64,000 bases of DNA from CAVQAH01 sp963784195. GTDB lineage: Bacteria; Acidobacteriota; Vicinamibacteria; Vicinamibacterales; 2-12-FULL-66-21. Both the position numbers and the translations under genes were made by a program. The notes under the pieces were generated by a model. It saw nothing but the letters and a program-made list of their open reading frames with translations. It was not told where the DNA came from and did not search any database. The DNA lies in NCBI GenBank assembly GCA_963784195.1, contig CAWARA010000015.1, positions 1 to 64,000 of the forward strand. The letters are read 5' to 3'. Below, piece by piece: positions 26,054 to 37,304 of the stretch (positions within the stretch are counted from its first letter, which is position 1; each line of letters opens with the position of its first letter).

Positions 26054-29000
26054 CCGTCGGCTTGCGTGACGAAGGTTTCGAAGAACCGCCAGGTCTTGCG
26101 CGCCGTCGTGCGCAGCACCGAGCGCTCGCGATCATTCAGCGCGCGCTCGCGCGGCCCGACCGGCAGGCTGAGCCAATAGGCGACCGCCGGCGCGACGGCC
26201 CACAGGACGAGAAACGGCGCCGCCGAGAGGAGTCCGTGCCTGAAAAAGACGGCGACGACCACCGCGACAACCGCAGCGATCACCGGGCTGGCCATCATGT
26301 CGGTCACAAACTGCGTCAGGCCCTTCCGGCCGACGAGACCGGTGGCCTTGGCTGCCGTCGTCGCTGCCGTCTCCCACTCGAGCAGGCGACGCTTTGTGAC
26401 GCCCACGCGGATGAGCGTGAGACCGATGGCGTGCATCGTCTCCCAGGCGTGATAGGCGAGAAACGTCAGGCTGAGCAGGACCTGCGCCAGCGCGGTGAGC
26501 GTGTCTTCGCGCAGGTTGCGGAGGAACACCGGCACTGATTGCGCTTTGCGTGGTCCGACCAGCACACGGGCCAGCAACGGAAGCAGCTGCGAGGCGATTG
26601 CGACGAGAACCGCCGTCGTCCAGAACCAGCTCTTGCCCGGCAGAATGGTCCATCCCGCGACGAGCAACGCCAGCAGCATCGGTGTGACGAGGCTGCGGCG
26701 CAGATTATCGAGAATCTTCCAGCGCCCGATCAGCGGAAGCGAATTGCGCTTGATGCCCTGGCGTGACGGCACGAACGGAAAGAGCCAGAACAGGATCTGC
26801 CAGTCCCCGCGAATCCAGCGGTGCTGGCGCCGGGCGTGCGTCAGCACGCTCGAGGGGTATTCGTCGACGAGCTCCAGGTCGGACACCAGTGCGACCCGGG
26901 CGTGCAGACCCTCGAACAGGTCATGGGAGAGAAGCGCATTCTCGGGAACGATGTCCGCGAGCGCCGACGTGAAGGCATCGACGTGATACAGGCCCTTGCC
27001 CGTGAAGATGCCCTCGCCGAACAGGTCCTGGTAGGTATCCGAGACCGCCGTCGTGTAGGGATCGACGCCGGTATGTCCTGAGTACACGCGCGCGAAGAGC
27101 GACCCGCCCGCGCTGGCGAACGTGACGCTGACGCGAGGCTGCAGAATGCCGTAGCCGTCAATGACGCGGCCGGCCTTCGGGTCGAACGTCGGCCGGTTCA
27201 GCGGATGTGTGATCACGCCGATCAGCAGTCGCGCTGCGTCGCGCGGCAGGCGCGTATCACTGTCCAGCGTGATGCAGTACTGAACGGGCGGCTGGGTTGC
27301 CAGGTTGCCGATCTGCACGACGAAGCTGGTGTCCGTGGCGCCCCGCAGCAGGCGATTGAACTCTTCGATCTTTCCCCGCTTCCGCTCCCAGCCCATCCAC
27401 AGGCCTTCCTGCTCGTTCCACTGCCGGGCCCGATGGAAGAGGAAGAAGCGATCAGGCCCTCCTTCCGCGTGCCTGGCGTTGAGCACGTCGATCCCTTCAC
27501 GCGCGGCGGCCAGGATCTCGCCGTCGCGCGGCATCGTTTCGCTGGCGGCGTCGCGGAAGTCGCTCAGGATAGCGAACTGGATGTTGCGATCGACGTTGCC
27601 AAGGGCCTGGACCTCGACATGGGCGAGCAGATCGTGGACGCCCTCGACGCTGTCGAGAATCGTCGGCACGATGACGACGGTGCGCGCTGACTCAGGGATG
27701 TGATCCAGCTCCAGGCGTGGGAGACGGCGCGGCGGGATCAGGTTGCTGATGATCCGCTGCAGGATTTGAATCGTCAGCTCGCTCGCCGGCACAACGGTGA
27801 GCAAGCCGATCCACACGAGCATCTCCCCGTCCCAACCGTGGAAACGCGCATAGGCGATCGCGCCTGCGACGAGGATTGCGGTGCCCAGCGCGATAGTGCC
27901 GAGGTATCCCGGCGTCGCGCGCCGGAAGAAGAGCCGTCGAATCTGCTGCCGTACGCCTGGTGACCAGCCGATGCTCTTTTCGAACTGACGTCGGCCGCTG
28001 CCGATCAGGTAGTACCCGACATGACCCTCGCGGGCGTCGGGCGTCTGTTCCGCCGCCTGCCGGGCGCGCTCGATGCTCTTCAACGCGACGCGCACCTGAG
28101 CCTCGCCGGTTGGCTCAGCCTGTTCCTCCACCGCGTGGCGGTACCGGTCTCTGCTCGGGAAATCCATCCGGCTGTAGATGCCCGCAGGATCCCGCTGCAA
28201 CACCTGCTCGACCAGGCTGACGCTTTCGAAGAACTCGCTCCAATCGAAGGTCGAGACCAGCCGCAGGCTGCCGATAAGATTCGACATGAAGGCTTGTTCG
28301 GCGGCCTGATGCCTGCCCTCCGACCGGATCGCATCCTCGACCGTCTCGCCGATCGCTGCCAGCGCATCGTCGAGCTTGTTTCGCAGCTCGCCGGCAATGG
28401 CGCCACGTTCCCTTGACCGCTGCAATAACCGGATGACGAATGCCGGGTGTAGTTCGGCGGGCCAGAGCCCTGGCGCCAGTGTTCCGGAGTCGAGCGAGCT
28501 CGCGAGGCGGTCTGCGCTCAGCCGATGGGCGCGGCTGATGGCGAGAACCTCGGCGCGCGAGCGCAGATGTTCGACGAGCGCAAGCTTCAGGGCGCTCGGC
28601 CAGGCCCACAATTCCCCTATGGTCAGTGGCGCAATCGACTGGAACGAGGTCACGAACCGGTGCAGCCGTTGTGCGTCGAGGTGTCCGGCGCTGCGCCGGA
28701 TCAACTCGAGCGCCATGACGAACACACGCGCCTGCCCGGCTGATTCGTCGGCGGCGATTTTTGGCAGCTTCTTGTAGAAGGAAGGCGGCAGATCGTGATG
28801 AACGTCGCGTACCGCGGCGGAAATGATGTGGAAGTTGTCGAGGAGCCACTCGGCCGCGGGCGATGACGGTTCGCCGAGCCGCGCGTCCTCGGCGAGTGCG
28901 GTGTAGACCTGGCGCAAGACGCGAGCGTGATCGTCGAGACGGCGCAGGTGCGTGCGGCTGCCGCCGCGCTGCCGTCGCGCCAAAGTCAACAGGGCAGCAA

Positions 29001-29088
29001 GCCGCCGTGCCCGTTCTTCGAGCGGCTCGGTGCCCAGGAGTTCCAGGCCGGCGGCCGCGGACGCGCGGTCACCCGCGAAGTGGCTCAA
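25972..29088 (-). CDS. ndvB: Cyclic beta-1,2-glucan synthase, N-terminal part (GT84 glycosyltransferase)
   Basis: The 1,038-residue frame from 29088 carries the N-terminal region (EDARLGEPSSPAAEWLLDNF), membrane helices (LGTIALGTAILVAGAIAYA, MLVWIGLLTVVPASEL), then the inverting glycosyltransferase domain with FAILSDFRDA, the donor/metal motif TLDSDTRLPRD, and RRQHRWIRGDWQI, plus further helices (PMLLALLVAGWTILPG, VIAAVVAVVVAVFF). It ends near WLPPDNFQEDE, where the frame is lost and the family continues in the next frame. The start lies 55 bp from the divergently transcribed galactokinase, so both share one promoter region. Confidence 0.93.
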   Translation of the reverse strand: MSHFAGDRASAAAGLELLGTEPLEERARRLAALLTLARRQRGGSRTHLRRLDDHARVLRQVYTALAEDARLGEPSSPAAEWLLDNFHIISAAVRDVHHDLPPSFYKKLPKIAADESAGQARVFVMALELIRRSAGHLDAQRLHRFVTSFQSIAPLTIGELWAWPSALKLALVEHLRSRAEVLAISRAHRLSADRLASSLDSGTLAPGLWPAELHPAFVIRLLQRSRERGAIAGELRNKLDDALAAIGETVEDAIRSEGRHQAAEQAFMSNLIGSLRLVSTFDWSEFFESVSLVEQVLQRDPAGIYSRMDFPSRDRYRHAVEEQAEPTGEAQVRVALKSIERARQAAEQTPDAREGHVGYYLIGSGRRQFEKSIGWSPGVRQQIRRLFFRRATPGYLGTIALGTAILVAGAIAYARFHGWDGEMLVWIGLLTVVPASELTIQILQRIISNLIPPRRLPRLELDHIPESARTVVIVPTILDSVEGVHDLLAHVEVQALGNVDRNIQFAILSDFRDAASETMPRDGEILAAAREGIDVLNARHAEGGPDRFFLFHRARQWNEQEGLWMGWERKRGKIEEFNRLLRGATDTSFVVQIGNLATQPPVQYCITLDSDTRLPRDAARLLIGVITHPLNRPTFDPKAGRVIDGYGILQPRVSVTFASAGGSLFARVYSGHTGVDPYTTAVSDTYQDLFGEGIFTGKGLYHVDAFTSALADIVPENALLSHDLFEGLHARVALVSDLELVDEYPSSVLTHARRQHRWIRGDWQILFWLFPFVPSRQGIKRNSLPLIGRWKILDNLRRSLVTPMLLALLVAGWTILPGKSWFWTTAVLVAIASQLLPLLARVLVGPRKAQSVPVFLRNLREDTLTALAQVLLSLTFLAYHAWETMHAIGLTLIRVGVTKRRLLEWETAATTAAKATGLVGRKGLTQFVTDMMASPVIAAVVAVVVAVFFRHGLLSAAPFLVLWAVAPAVAYWLSLPVGPRERALNDRERSVLRTTARKTWRFFETFVTQADGWLPPDNFQEDEGNRSWLTAPRRRTSA

Positions 29089-29143
29089 CGCATACTCTCC
29101 ATGGCACAGTTACCTATCAACTGTTGTGCCGGTGCGAGGATAG

Positions 29144-30218
29144 ATGAGGAAGCCATCCTTTCAGGACCTGTTCGACACAAGCCCGACTGTTCGATCGGAT
29201 GCTCCAGGGCGAGTCAATCTCATCGGCGATCATACCGACTACAACGGCGGCTGGGTACTGCCTGCTGCGATTCCACAACATACGAAGGTTGAGCTGGCGC
29301 CTGGAGATGGCCGGCGCGTTAGAGTGTGGAGCGCGGGCTTTTCAGACTCTGTCGCCGAATACTCGATCGGTGACGAACACCCCGATCGATCATGGATCGA
29401 CTACGTCAAAGGGATGACAGTCGTGTTGCGCGAGGCAGGCGTCACTGATGGTTTCGCGCTGCGAATCGAGTCCGAAGTGCCGGCCGGCGCGGGGCTCGCG
29501 TCGAGCGCGGCCCTGGAGATCGCCGTCGGCCGCGCGCTGCGAGAGGCGTTTGCGTTGCCGCTCGAGTGACGTCGAGCTGGCCGTTGCCGCGCGGCGCGCG
29601 GAGAACGAGTTCGTCGGCGCGCCGGTCGGGATCATGGATCAAATGGCATGCAGCCTCGCGGCGCAGCAGACGGCACTCTTTCTGGACACGCGGACGCTCG
29701 AGTTCGACCGCGTTGCGCTGCCCGCCGACGCGGCGCTCGTGGTCATCGATTCGGGTTTGACGCATCGGCACGCCGACGGCGGCTATATTCAGCGGCGGCG
29801 CGAGTGCGAAGAGGCGGCTGTGAGGCTGGGTGTGCGCGAGCTCCGCGATTTGCCGGAATCGTTTGCGGTGATGAACGCCTGTCGCCCACACTTCTGAAAC
29901 GTGTGCGTCACGTCGTCACCGAGAACGCCCGCGTGCGGAAGACAGTCGCCGCGCTTCGTGCTGGCGACCTCGAAGGCGCCGGCGCGTTGTTTCGGGAGTC
30001 ACATCAATCCATGCGTGACGACTACGAGGTGTCCTTGCCGGATCTCGACCGACTGGTGGATCTGGCGTGCCGTCAAGAGGGCATCTTTGGCGCACGGCTC
30101 ACGGGCGGCGGTTTCGGTGGGGCCGTCGTGGCGCTCGTCGCGCGCGATGTCGCTGCTGCGGCTGGCGCAGCGATCGCCCGAAGTTATGTTGCCGCAACGG
30201 GTAACCCGGGGCGGCTGA
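29144..30218 (+). CDS. galK: Galactokinase, broken by at least two frameshifts
   Basis: Phosphorylates galactose to galactose-1-phosphate (Leloir pathway). Frame 1 (29144-29569) has GRVNLIGDHTDYNGGWVLP and the GHMP ATP motif VPAGAGLASSAALEIAVG. An extra T at about 29567 creates a stop after LPLE; removing it continues as DVELAVAARRAENEFVG. Frame 2 carries GIMDQMACSLA and IDSGLTHRHADGGY, and ends near 29,877, where one missing base leads to frame 3, LSPTLLKRVRHVV...GARLTGGGFGGAVVAL. The repaired product is about 360 residues, normal for GalK. The exact 3' end is uncertain (30,218-30,256): the third frame runs on into the convergent HAF gene, so one more indel is likely. Confidence 0.85.
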
Positions 30219-30256
30219 TCGTGCCGCTTTCCAGCGAGAGCGCTGAAGGCGCGCGC

Positions 30257-31314
30257 TCAGCGTGTCAGCAGGAACGCCCGTTCCTGACCGTTGAGCACGC
30301 CGGTCCCGACGATCTGGCCGCTTTCATGATTCCACGAGCCTCAGTCAGAACCCAGCCCGAGCTGGCCGGGATGAGGCTGTTCAGATCGATCAGCACACCT
30401 TTTTCATAGAGCACCGCATGCAGCGTACCGCCGCTGTCGGCAGCGCCGACGACGTCGCCGCGGTTGTTGATGCCGTAGGCGAAGCTCTGACCGCCGCCGG
30501 CGAGGACGCCGATGTCGATCAACGAACCAGACGCTGTAGACGAATCCGTGAAACTCACCGCTCTCTGTTTGTGATTTGCCGACCACGACGCCGGAGTTGT
30601 TGATATCCACCGGCAGGCTCACACGTCCGCCAAGGGTTCCCAGGTTCACGGCCGTGCTGCCGGTGGCGATGAAGGCGCGCCGGTCGGCGTAGTCGGCGTG
30701 CGCGTCGAGGCTGTACGAGCCCACCGTTTGCCCTGACTCGTTCACTGCCATGACCACGCTCGTCTCACCTCCGAAGTTCCCAAGTTCCTCGGTAACTGCG
30801 CCATCGGTCGGAAGTTGCGGTTGACCGTCGTCATATGGTTACCGGGCTGAGCCGCATACCCGACGACCTGCCCGACGCGGTTGATGGCATGGGCGGCGGC
30901 GTACGGCAGCCTGTCGTTCGGCGTGTCGGGTGTAATGTCGGCGAGCGCACCACCGAACTTCGCGACGAACGCCCGGAACTTCCCGCCGGTGTTCTCAGCC
31001 CGCCCGACGACCGTGCCGTTATCGTCGATGCGATAGGCGTAGCTCGAACGTCCGCCAAGCGTTCCCAGATCCGCCATGGCTCCGGAATCCCAGAGAAACG
31101 CGTGTATCTCGCCGCCGGCAGTTTCGGCGACGCCGACTGCCTGGCCGCGATTGTTGACCCCGTACGCGGAACTGCGGCTGCCACCGAGCGTGCCGAGGTC
31201 GGTGACCTGATACTGGGCTTGGGGAGGCTGGGCCGCCACGGTCAGATGCACCTGCAGAGTGGCGCAGAACGCGAGACCGATGGCGGCAAGTCGGCTGGTG
31301 GTCCGGATTGTCAT
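30257..31314 (-). CDS. Secreted HAF-repeat protein, several frameshifts
   Basis: A signal peptide (RLAAIGLAFCATLQVHLTVAAQ) is followed by repeated units of the HAF family: DLGTLGGSRSSAYGVNNRGQAVG, EIHAFLWDSGAMADLGTLGG and so on, about seven units that likely form a beta-propeller. The frame is lost at about 30.8 kb, 30.53 kb and 30.33 kb. The last piece, read in the correct frame, is ESGQIVGTGVLNGQERAF...TR with TGA at 30257-30259. Function is unknown; such proteins are common exported products in Acidobacteria and Planctomycetes. Convergent with galK and downstream of the giant surface protein on the same strand. Confidence 0.8.
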
Positions 31315-31342
31315 GGCCGAGGTTCCTCTGATTCGCTGCTAA

Positions 31343-34300
31343 CTATCGCGTGCGCACGCTGATCACGCTGGTGTACGCGGAGTTGCCCGCCGAGTTGTAC
31401 GCCCTCACGCGATAGTAATAGAGCGTGTTCGGCGACAGGTTGTCGTCGGTGTACGACTCCGCGTTTGCAGAACGTGTATCGATCTCCGTGAATGTCGTCC
31501 CGTTGAGCGATCGCTCGATGCGGAACCCGCTTTCGTTCGACGCGTTGTCCTGCCAGGTCAGGCGAATTCGCCTTCGGTTCTGTGCGTCGCCCGCGAGCTG
31601 CGACGGGGCGGCGGGCGCCGTCAGCGGCTCCACCGTGATATTCACAGCCGCCGACATCGTCGCGGCGCCGATGTTGTCCGTCGCGCTCGCCGTCAGCGTG
31701 TACGAGCCAACGGCGACGTTGGTCCACGAGAAGGAGTACGGCGCCGTCGTGTCCTGTCCGATCTTCGTGGTGCCCTGGAAGAACTCGACGAGACTCACCG
31801 TGCCGTCGGTGTCGGCGGCACTCGCGGTGATCGTGACCGACGCCGGTGCCGTGAAGGTGGCGCCGTTGGTCGGAGCGGTGATGCTGGCCGTTGGCGGCAC
31901 GTTGGCCGCCGGGTTCACGGTGATCGCGACGACCGCCGACGTGGTGATGCCGCCCGAGTTATCCGTGGCGCGCGCGGTCAGGTTGTAGGCGCCGGCGGCG
32001 ACATTCGTCCACGAGAAGGTGTAGGGCGCCGTCGTGGCCTGCCCAATCTTCGTCGTCCCCTGGAAGAACTCGACCAGGCTCACCGTGCCATCGGTGTCGC
32101 CGGCCGTCGCGGTGATCGTGACCGACGCCGGGGCCGTGAAGGTGGCGCCGTTGGCCGGTGCGGTGATGCTGGCCGTCGGCGGCACGTTCGCCGACGGGTT
32201 CACGGTGATCGCGACGACCGCCGACGTGGTGATGCCGCCCGAGTTATCCGTGGCGCGCGCGGTCAGGTTGTAGGCGCCGGCGGCGACGTTCGTCCACGAG
32301 AAACTGTACGGCGCCGTCGTGGCCTCGCCCAATCTTCGTCGTGCCCTGGAAGAACTCGACCAGGCTCACCGTGCCATCGGTGTCGCCGGCCGTCGCGGTG
32401 ATCGTGACCGACGCCGGGGCCGTGAAGGTGGCGCCGTTGGCCGGTGCGGTGATGCTGGCCGTCGGCGGCACGTTCGCCGACGGGTTCACCGTGATCGCGA
32501 CGACCGCCGACGTGGTGATGCCGCCCGAGTTGTCGGTGGCGCGCGCGGTCAGGTTGTAGGCGCCGGCGGCGACGTTCGTCCAGGAGAAGGTGTAGGGCGC
32601 CGTCGTGGCCTCGCCCAATCTTCGTCGTGCCCTGGAAGAACTCGACCAGGCTCACCGTGCCATCGGTGTCGCCGGCCGTCGCGGTGATCGTGACCGACGC
32701 CGGGGCCGTGAAGGTGGCGCCGTTGGCCGGTGCGGTGATGCTGGCCGTCGGCGGCACGTTCGCCGGCGGGTTCACCGTGATGCGCGACGACCGCCGACGT
32801 GGTGATGCCGCCCGAGTTATCCGTGGCGCGCGCGGTCAGGTTGTAGGCGCCGGCGGCGACATTCGTCCAGGAGAAGGTGTACGGCGCCGTCGTGGCCTGC
32901 CCAATCTTCGTCGTGCCCTGGAAGAACTCGACCAGGCTCACCGTGCCATCGGTGTCGCCGGCCGTCGCGGTGATCGTGACCGACGCCGGGGCCGTGAAGG
33001 TGGCGCCGTTGGCCGGTGCGGTGATGCTGGCCGTCGGCGGCACGTTCGCCGACGGGTTCACGGTGATCCCGACGACCGTCGACGTGGTGATGCCGCCCGC
33101 GTTATCCGTGGCGCGCGCGGTCAGGTTGTAGGCGCCCGCTGCGACATTGGTCCACGAGAAGCTGTATGGCGCGATGGCGTCGTCCCCGATCTTCGTCGTG
33201 CCCTGGAAGAACTCGACCAGTGCAATCGTGCCGTCCGTGTCCGTCGCGGTGGCGGTGAGCGGGACCGTTGCGGGTGCCGTGAAGGATGCTCCGCTCGCAG
33301 GGCCAGTCAGCGTAACGGCCGGCGCCGTGTTGGGTGTACCACCAAAGAAAATGCCCTGGATCACGCCGTTGATGCCGGCAACGGTCGTGACGCGCAGGGT
33401 GATGCCGCCTGTGACGTTCCAGACCAGCCACTGTCCGCCGTTGAAGGCGCTGACCGTGCGCGTGTCCAGGACCGCACCGGTCACCGCGTTGAGGATGTCC
33501 ACACGCTGCACCCGCTCGGTGGAATCCCAGTCTACGCAGTAGATCGCGAGTTGATGGAATTGCCCGTCCAACACGTTCACGCCGACGTTGAATGGCGTGG
33601 ATGCATGCCACGCGGCCGCAACGCGGCCGCTACCGACCGAACGTTGCAACGCTCGGACGTCGCTGGTCGCGGTCTCCCAGACCCAGGTAAAGTGCCCGCT
33701 CGGAACCACCTGGGCGTACGCCGGGTAGCTGGTGGTATCGCCGACCACCGCGAAACCATCGCCGCCAAACGTCCCGCGCCAGTTGCCTTTCGTAGTCGTA
33801 TCCGAGCGTACGAACGACGCAGCCGCCGATCCCCCGCCGCCACCATAATCTGTACCGCTTCCGATGTGGCTGTCACGCCACCGCTGTTCGTGGCTTTCGC
33901 GGTCAAGGTATAGGCGCCAGCGGGAACGCTCGACCAGGTCAGGCTGTACGGCGCGGTGAGGTCTTCACCCAACTTCGTCGTACCCTGGAAGAATTCCACC
34001 TTGCTGATCGTCCCCGACGTGGTGGACGCCGTGGCGTTCAGGACGACGTTGGCCGGAGCCGTATAGCTGGCGCCATTCAAAGGCGTCGTCAGCGTCGCGG
34101 TGGTCGAGTTGACACCGCCGAAGAAAATGCCCTCGACGATGGCGTTGTATGGGCCCACCCTCGTGACGCGCAGCGTGACTCCGCCGCTCACGTTCCAGAC
34201 CAGGTACTGGCCGCCGTTGAATCCATTAATCGTGCGCGTGTCGAGCACGGCACCGGTGATGGCGTTGAGCACGTCGATCCGCTGCACGCGCTCGGTCGAA

Positions 34301-37121
34301 TCCCAGTCCATGCAATAAATGGCGACCTGATGCACCTGGCCATCCGTCACGTTCACGTCGATGTCGAACGTGTTGTCGGCCACCCAGGTTGCGGCGACAC
34401 GGCCGCTTCCGACCGCGCGTTGCAGCGCGCGGACGTCGGTCGGGGAAGTGTCCCAGACATACGAGCCGTTGCCTGTGGTGACCACCTGCGCGTATGGCGG
34501 GTAGTTAGTGGTATCTCCGACCACCGCGAAACCTTCACCACCATATGCGGTTCGCCAGTTGCCTTTGGTCGTCGTATCGGTGCGGACGAACGATGCGGTC
34601 GCCGTGCCGCCCGCCACAAGTATTTGCGCCGGCGCCGATACACCAGTCGCACCACCACTCGTGAGCGCTCTCGCGGTCAGGACGTAGGCGCCGGCCGGGA
34701 CGTTCGTCCAACTGAAACTGTAGGGCGCAGTGAGGTCTTCACCGAGTTTCGTGCTGCCCTGGTAGAACTCCACCTTGCTCACCGTTCCTGTCGGTGTCGT
34801 CGCCGTCGCGTTCAGGGCGACGGTGGCCGGCGCGATGAAGTTGGCGCCGTTGGCGGGCGATGTGAGCGTGACGGTCGGCAAATCGGCGGCCGGACCGATG
34901 AACAGTCCGGACACTGTGCCGTTCGGCCCGATAGAAAGCTCCTTCGTCACGCGGATCTGCACGTGTCCCGTGACGGCCCAGACGAGATACGTGCCGCCCG
35001 TGAAGTTCGTGATGATCCGGCTGTCGAGACGCGTCCCGGTGGCCGCTTCGAGAATGTCCACGGTCTGTTCGCGCCCAGCCGAAGTCGTAGTCGAGACAGT
35101 AGAGCGCGATCCAGTGCGGTTGTCCGTCAGCGAGCCGCACATCGAATGTGTAGTGCGTTTCCGAGAACAACTGTGAGGCCACTCGTTCGGTAGGGTTACC
35201 GGGCCGCTGCAGCGCCCGTGCATCGGTGGTGCTGGGTTCCCACACGTACGTCGAGGCGCCGGTCACCGACACCTGCGCGTAGGACGGCATGCTTGCGATC
35301 TCGTTGGCAATGAGGTTCCCGTCACTCCCATACTTCGACATCCAGTTCCCCTGTGTCGTCGTATCGGTCCTGACGAACGTCGCTGTCCCGCGCAGGACAC
35401 TGCTGTTCGGTGTGGCACTCGCCTCATTCGAACTGGGACTGTCCGTGCCGTTCGTCGCGCGGACCGTGTAGTAGTACGTTGTACCATTCGTCACTGCCGA
35501 GTCGAGATAGCTCGGAGAGGGCACAGTGGCCAGCGGCGACGTGAAGTTGTACGAACCGGATGTCGTCGACCGGTACACTTTGTAACCACTGGCACCGCTG
35601 ACATTCGACCAGACCAGCGACACCAGACCGCTCGAGGGGGTTGCAGCAAGTCCGGCAGGTGCGGCCGGCGCCGGTCCGGGAGGTCCGACGCGTACTATCT
35701 TTGCGACTGAAGGCACACCCGTGCTGTTCACGACGAAGAGCATGTAGTACCCGGGCGGGCTGACGTTTCCGCTCGCGGGCGCCGTGACGTTCAGCCCGCC
35801 AGTGCCCTGTGAGAACTGCAGACGGTTTATTCGCTGATCCTGATTGAACGCATGCGTCACCGACGACAGCCTGATCAGGTGGACCTTCGTGATCGACGTG
35901 GCCTCCGGCGTGGCGACGAAGAACTGCTGACCGTGGGCGATTGTATCGGGCGCCGTCGTGATCGTCGGCCGCGTACCCTTGAATAGATAGGGGGGCGAGA
36001 AGTATTCGGCAGTCTCCTCCGATTGTCCGCCGGACGTAAACACGCGCCCGTCAGGAAGCAGGACGGCGGCAGAATGATAGAGGCGATGCCGAGCCGCGCT
36101 CGCCATAGTGGTCCACGTTTCCGTCGTCGGGTTCCAGATCTGCCCGGTGTAAACGGGCGTCGTATCGTTCGCGAAGCCGGGTCCAGAGGTGCCGCCGTTG
36201 ACGAAGACGGTCCCATCCGCGAGGATCGTCGCGTTCAATTGCCGTCGCGCGATCGACATCGATTGCACCGCCCGCCACGTCGGCGTGGCCGCTTTCAAGT
36301 CGATGACGGCTGCGGTCGCAAGTGGGGGATCGCCGCCTCCGACGACGAGCACCTTGCCTTCGTCGTACATCACGCTCGATCCGTAAGTCACGGACCGGGT
36401 TGGACCCGACGATCGGTCCAACTCCCGGTGCCACTCGTGTTCAACAACATCGAACGGCCGCCAACCACCCGACAAGAAGACGCGCCCGTCCGGCGCCAGG
36501 TGCATGAACGGATAGAGGCCCACCGTGAGCCGGGCATTCACGAGATCCCGCCAGCGGTTCTGCGACTGTTCGTACACCTGTGGCAAGTTGTTCTCGCCGA
36601 CTACCAGATCGAGTCGAGCCGGAAATCGCCAGGATGTCGCCGTTGGCGAGCGTCGTCGCGGTCGGATACCAGCGGCCGGCGTTCATGTTCGGCACGCGCG
36701 TCCAGATGTTCGTGAAAGGGTCGTAGATGGAGGAGAACGGAAAGCCGACGTCGTTCGCGTCATGTCCCCCAATCACGAGCAGCCGCCCGTCCGGCAGCGT
36801 CGCGTGTCCCGAGCAGAAGATGTTGTACCCGGCGAGGGAGGCGAGCGTGATGGTGTTGGTGGCCGGATCCAGCAGTCGGGCGTCGTCGCTGTACGGCCAG
36901 AACAGCACCTTGCCCGTCGGCAACAAGTGCACGTGAACGGTCTCGGTGGGTAAAGGCAAGACAGCCGACCATTGCCCCACCGTTGACGGCGTTTGCGCTT
37001 CGGGTGCTGGACCTAAAACGATAAAGAAGAGAGCTATGACGATCGAGCTGGAGGCTAAACGCAGACCAATACGCGTAAAGTCGGCTCGCGCCGCCCTCAG
37101 GGAGAGACATTTCGCAACCAT
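31343..37121 (-). CDS. Giant secreted galactose-oxidase-like protein with Ig/FN3 repeats (at least six frameshifts)
   Basis: About 1,900 residues when repaired. Order: signal/anchor helix (IVIALFFIVLGPAPEAQ); kelch propeller of galactose/glyoxal-oxidase type (LLPTGKVLFWPYSDDAR, LPDGRLLVIGGHD, ...GRVFLSGG); DUF1929-like Ig domain (YLFKGTRPTI...SVTHAFNQDQRINRLQF); an FN3 domain; three copies of an unassigned ~160-residue module (35.40-34.92, 34.61-34.12, 33.82-33.34 kb) with Ig-like domains after the first two; a tandem of six 95-residue Ig-like repeats; and a final FN3 domain ending SVISVRTR. Frame breaks: about 36,620, 35,076, 33,835, 32,782, 32,616 and 32,330. Long pieces readable without repair are 36441-37121, 34739-36586, 33577-35223, 32549-33748 and 31343-32332. 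It is probably a surface carbohydrate-binding or adhesive protein. Confidence 0.85.
31635..33345. repeat. Six tandem 285-bp Ig-domain repeats
   Basis: Measured from the recurring TGATCGCGACGACCG word, the spacing is 285, 286, 286 and 286 bp (31,921; 32,206; 32,492; 32,778; 33,064); each extra base is a frame-breaking insertion. The inner four units are nearly identical at DNA level, the outer two diverged. Each codes one 95-residue Ig-like domain (PPTASITAPANGATFTAP...). Such arrays are prone to recombination and assembly collapse, so copy number is uncertain. Confidence 0.9.
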
Positions 37122-37304
37122 GTCTACGCCCCAAATCCGCGGGCTTAGCCGAGTGGGAACCAGGTGGGTGACCCATTCGCCCGACGGTTCGGCAACTCGC
37201 TAACCAGATTCGCTAATGAGTTTCACACTATAGCACGCAATTGCACGCAAGAAACGTGTGGACCGTTCAGTGATGGAAAACGATCGACACATCTATAGCG
37301 AACA
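37122..37304 (-). promoter_or_regulatory. Possible structured leader/promoter of the giant surface-protein gene
   Basis: Upstream of the minus-strand start there are ~180 non-coding bases. Read on the minus strand, GTTGCCGA can pair at distance with TCGGCTAAGC, and smaller stems (CCGA/TCGG, TGGG/CCCA) lie between. A TATAGT box is visible near 37,225. It does not match any riboswitch consensus I know. Confidence 0.25.

Noticed and set aside
37122..37210. Possible c-di-GMP or other riboswitch ahead of the giant surface-protein gene
   Set aside because: Some pairing exists but no GEMM or other consensus core can be found; kept only as a low-confidence leader.
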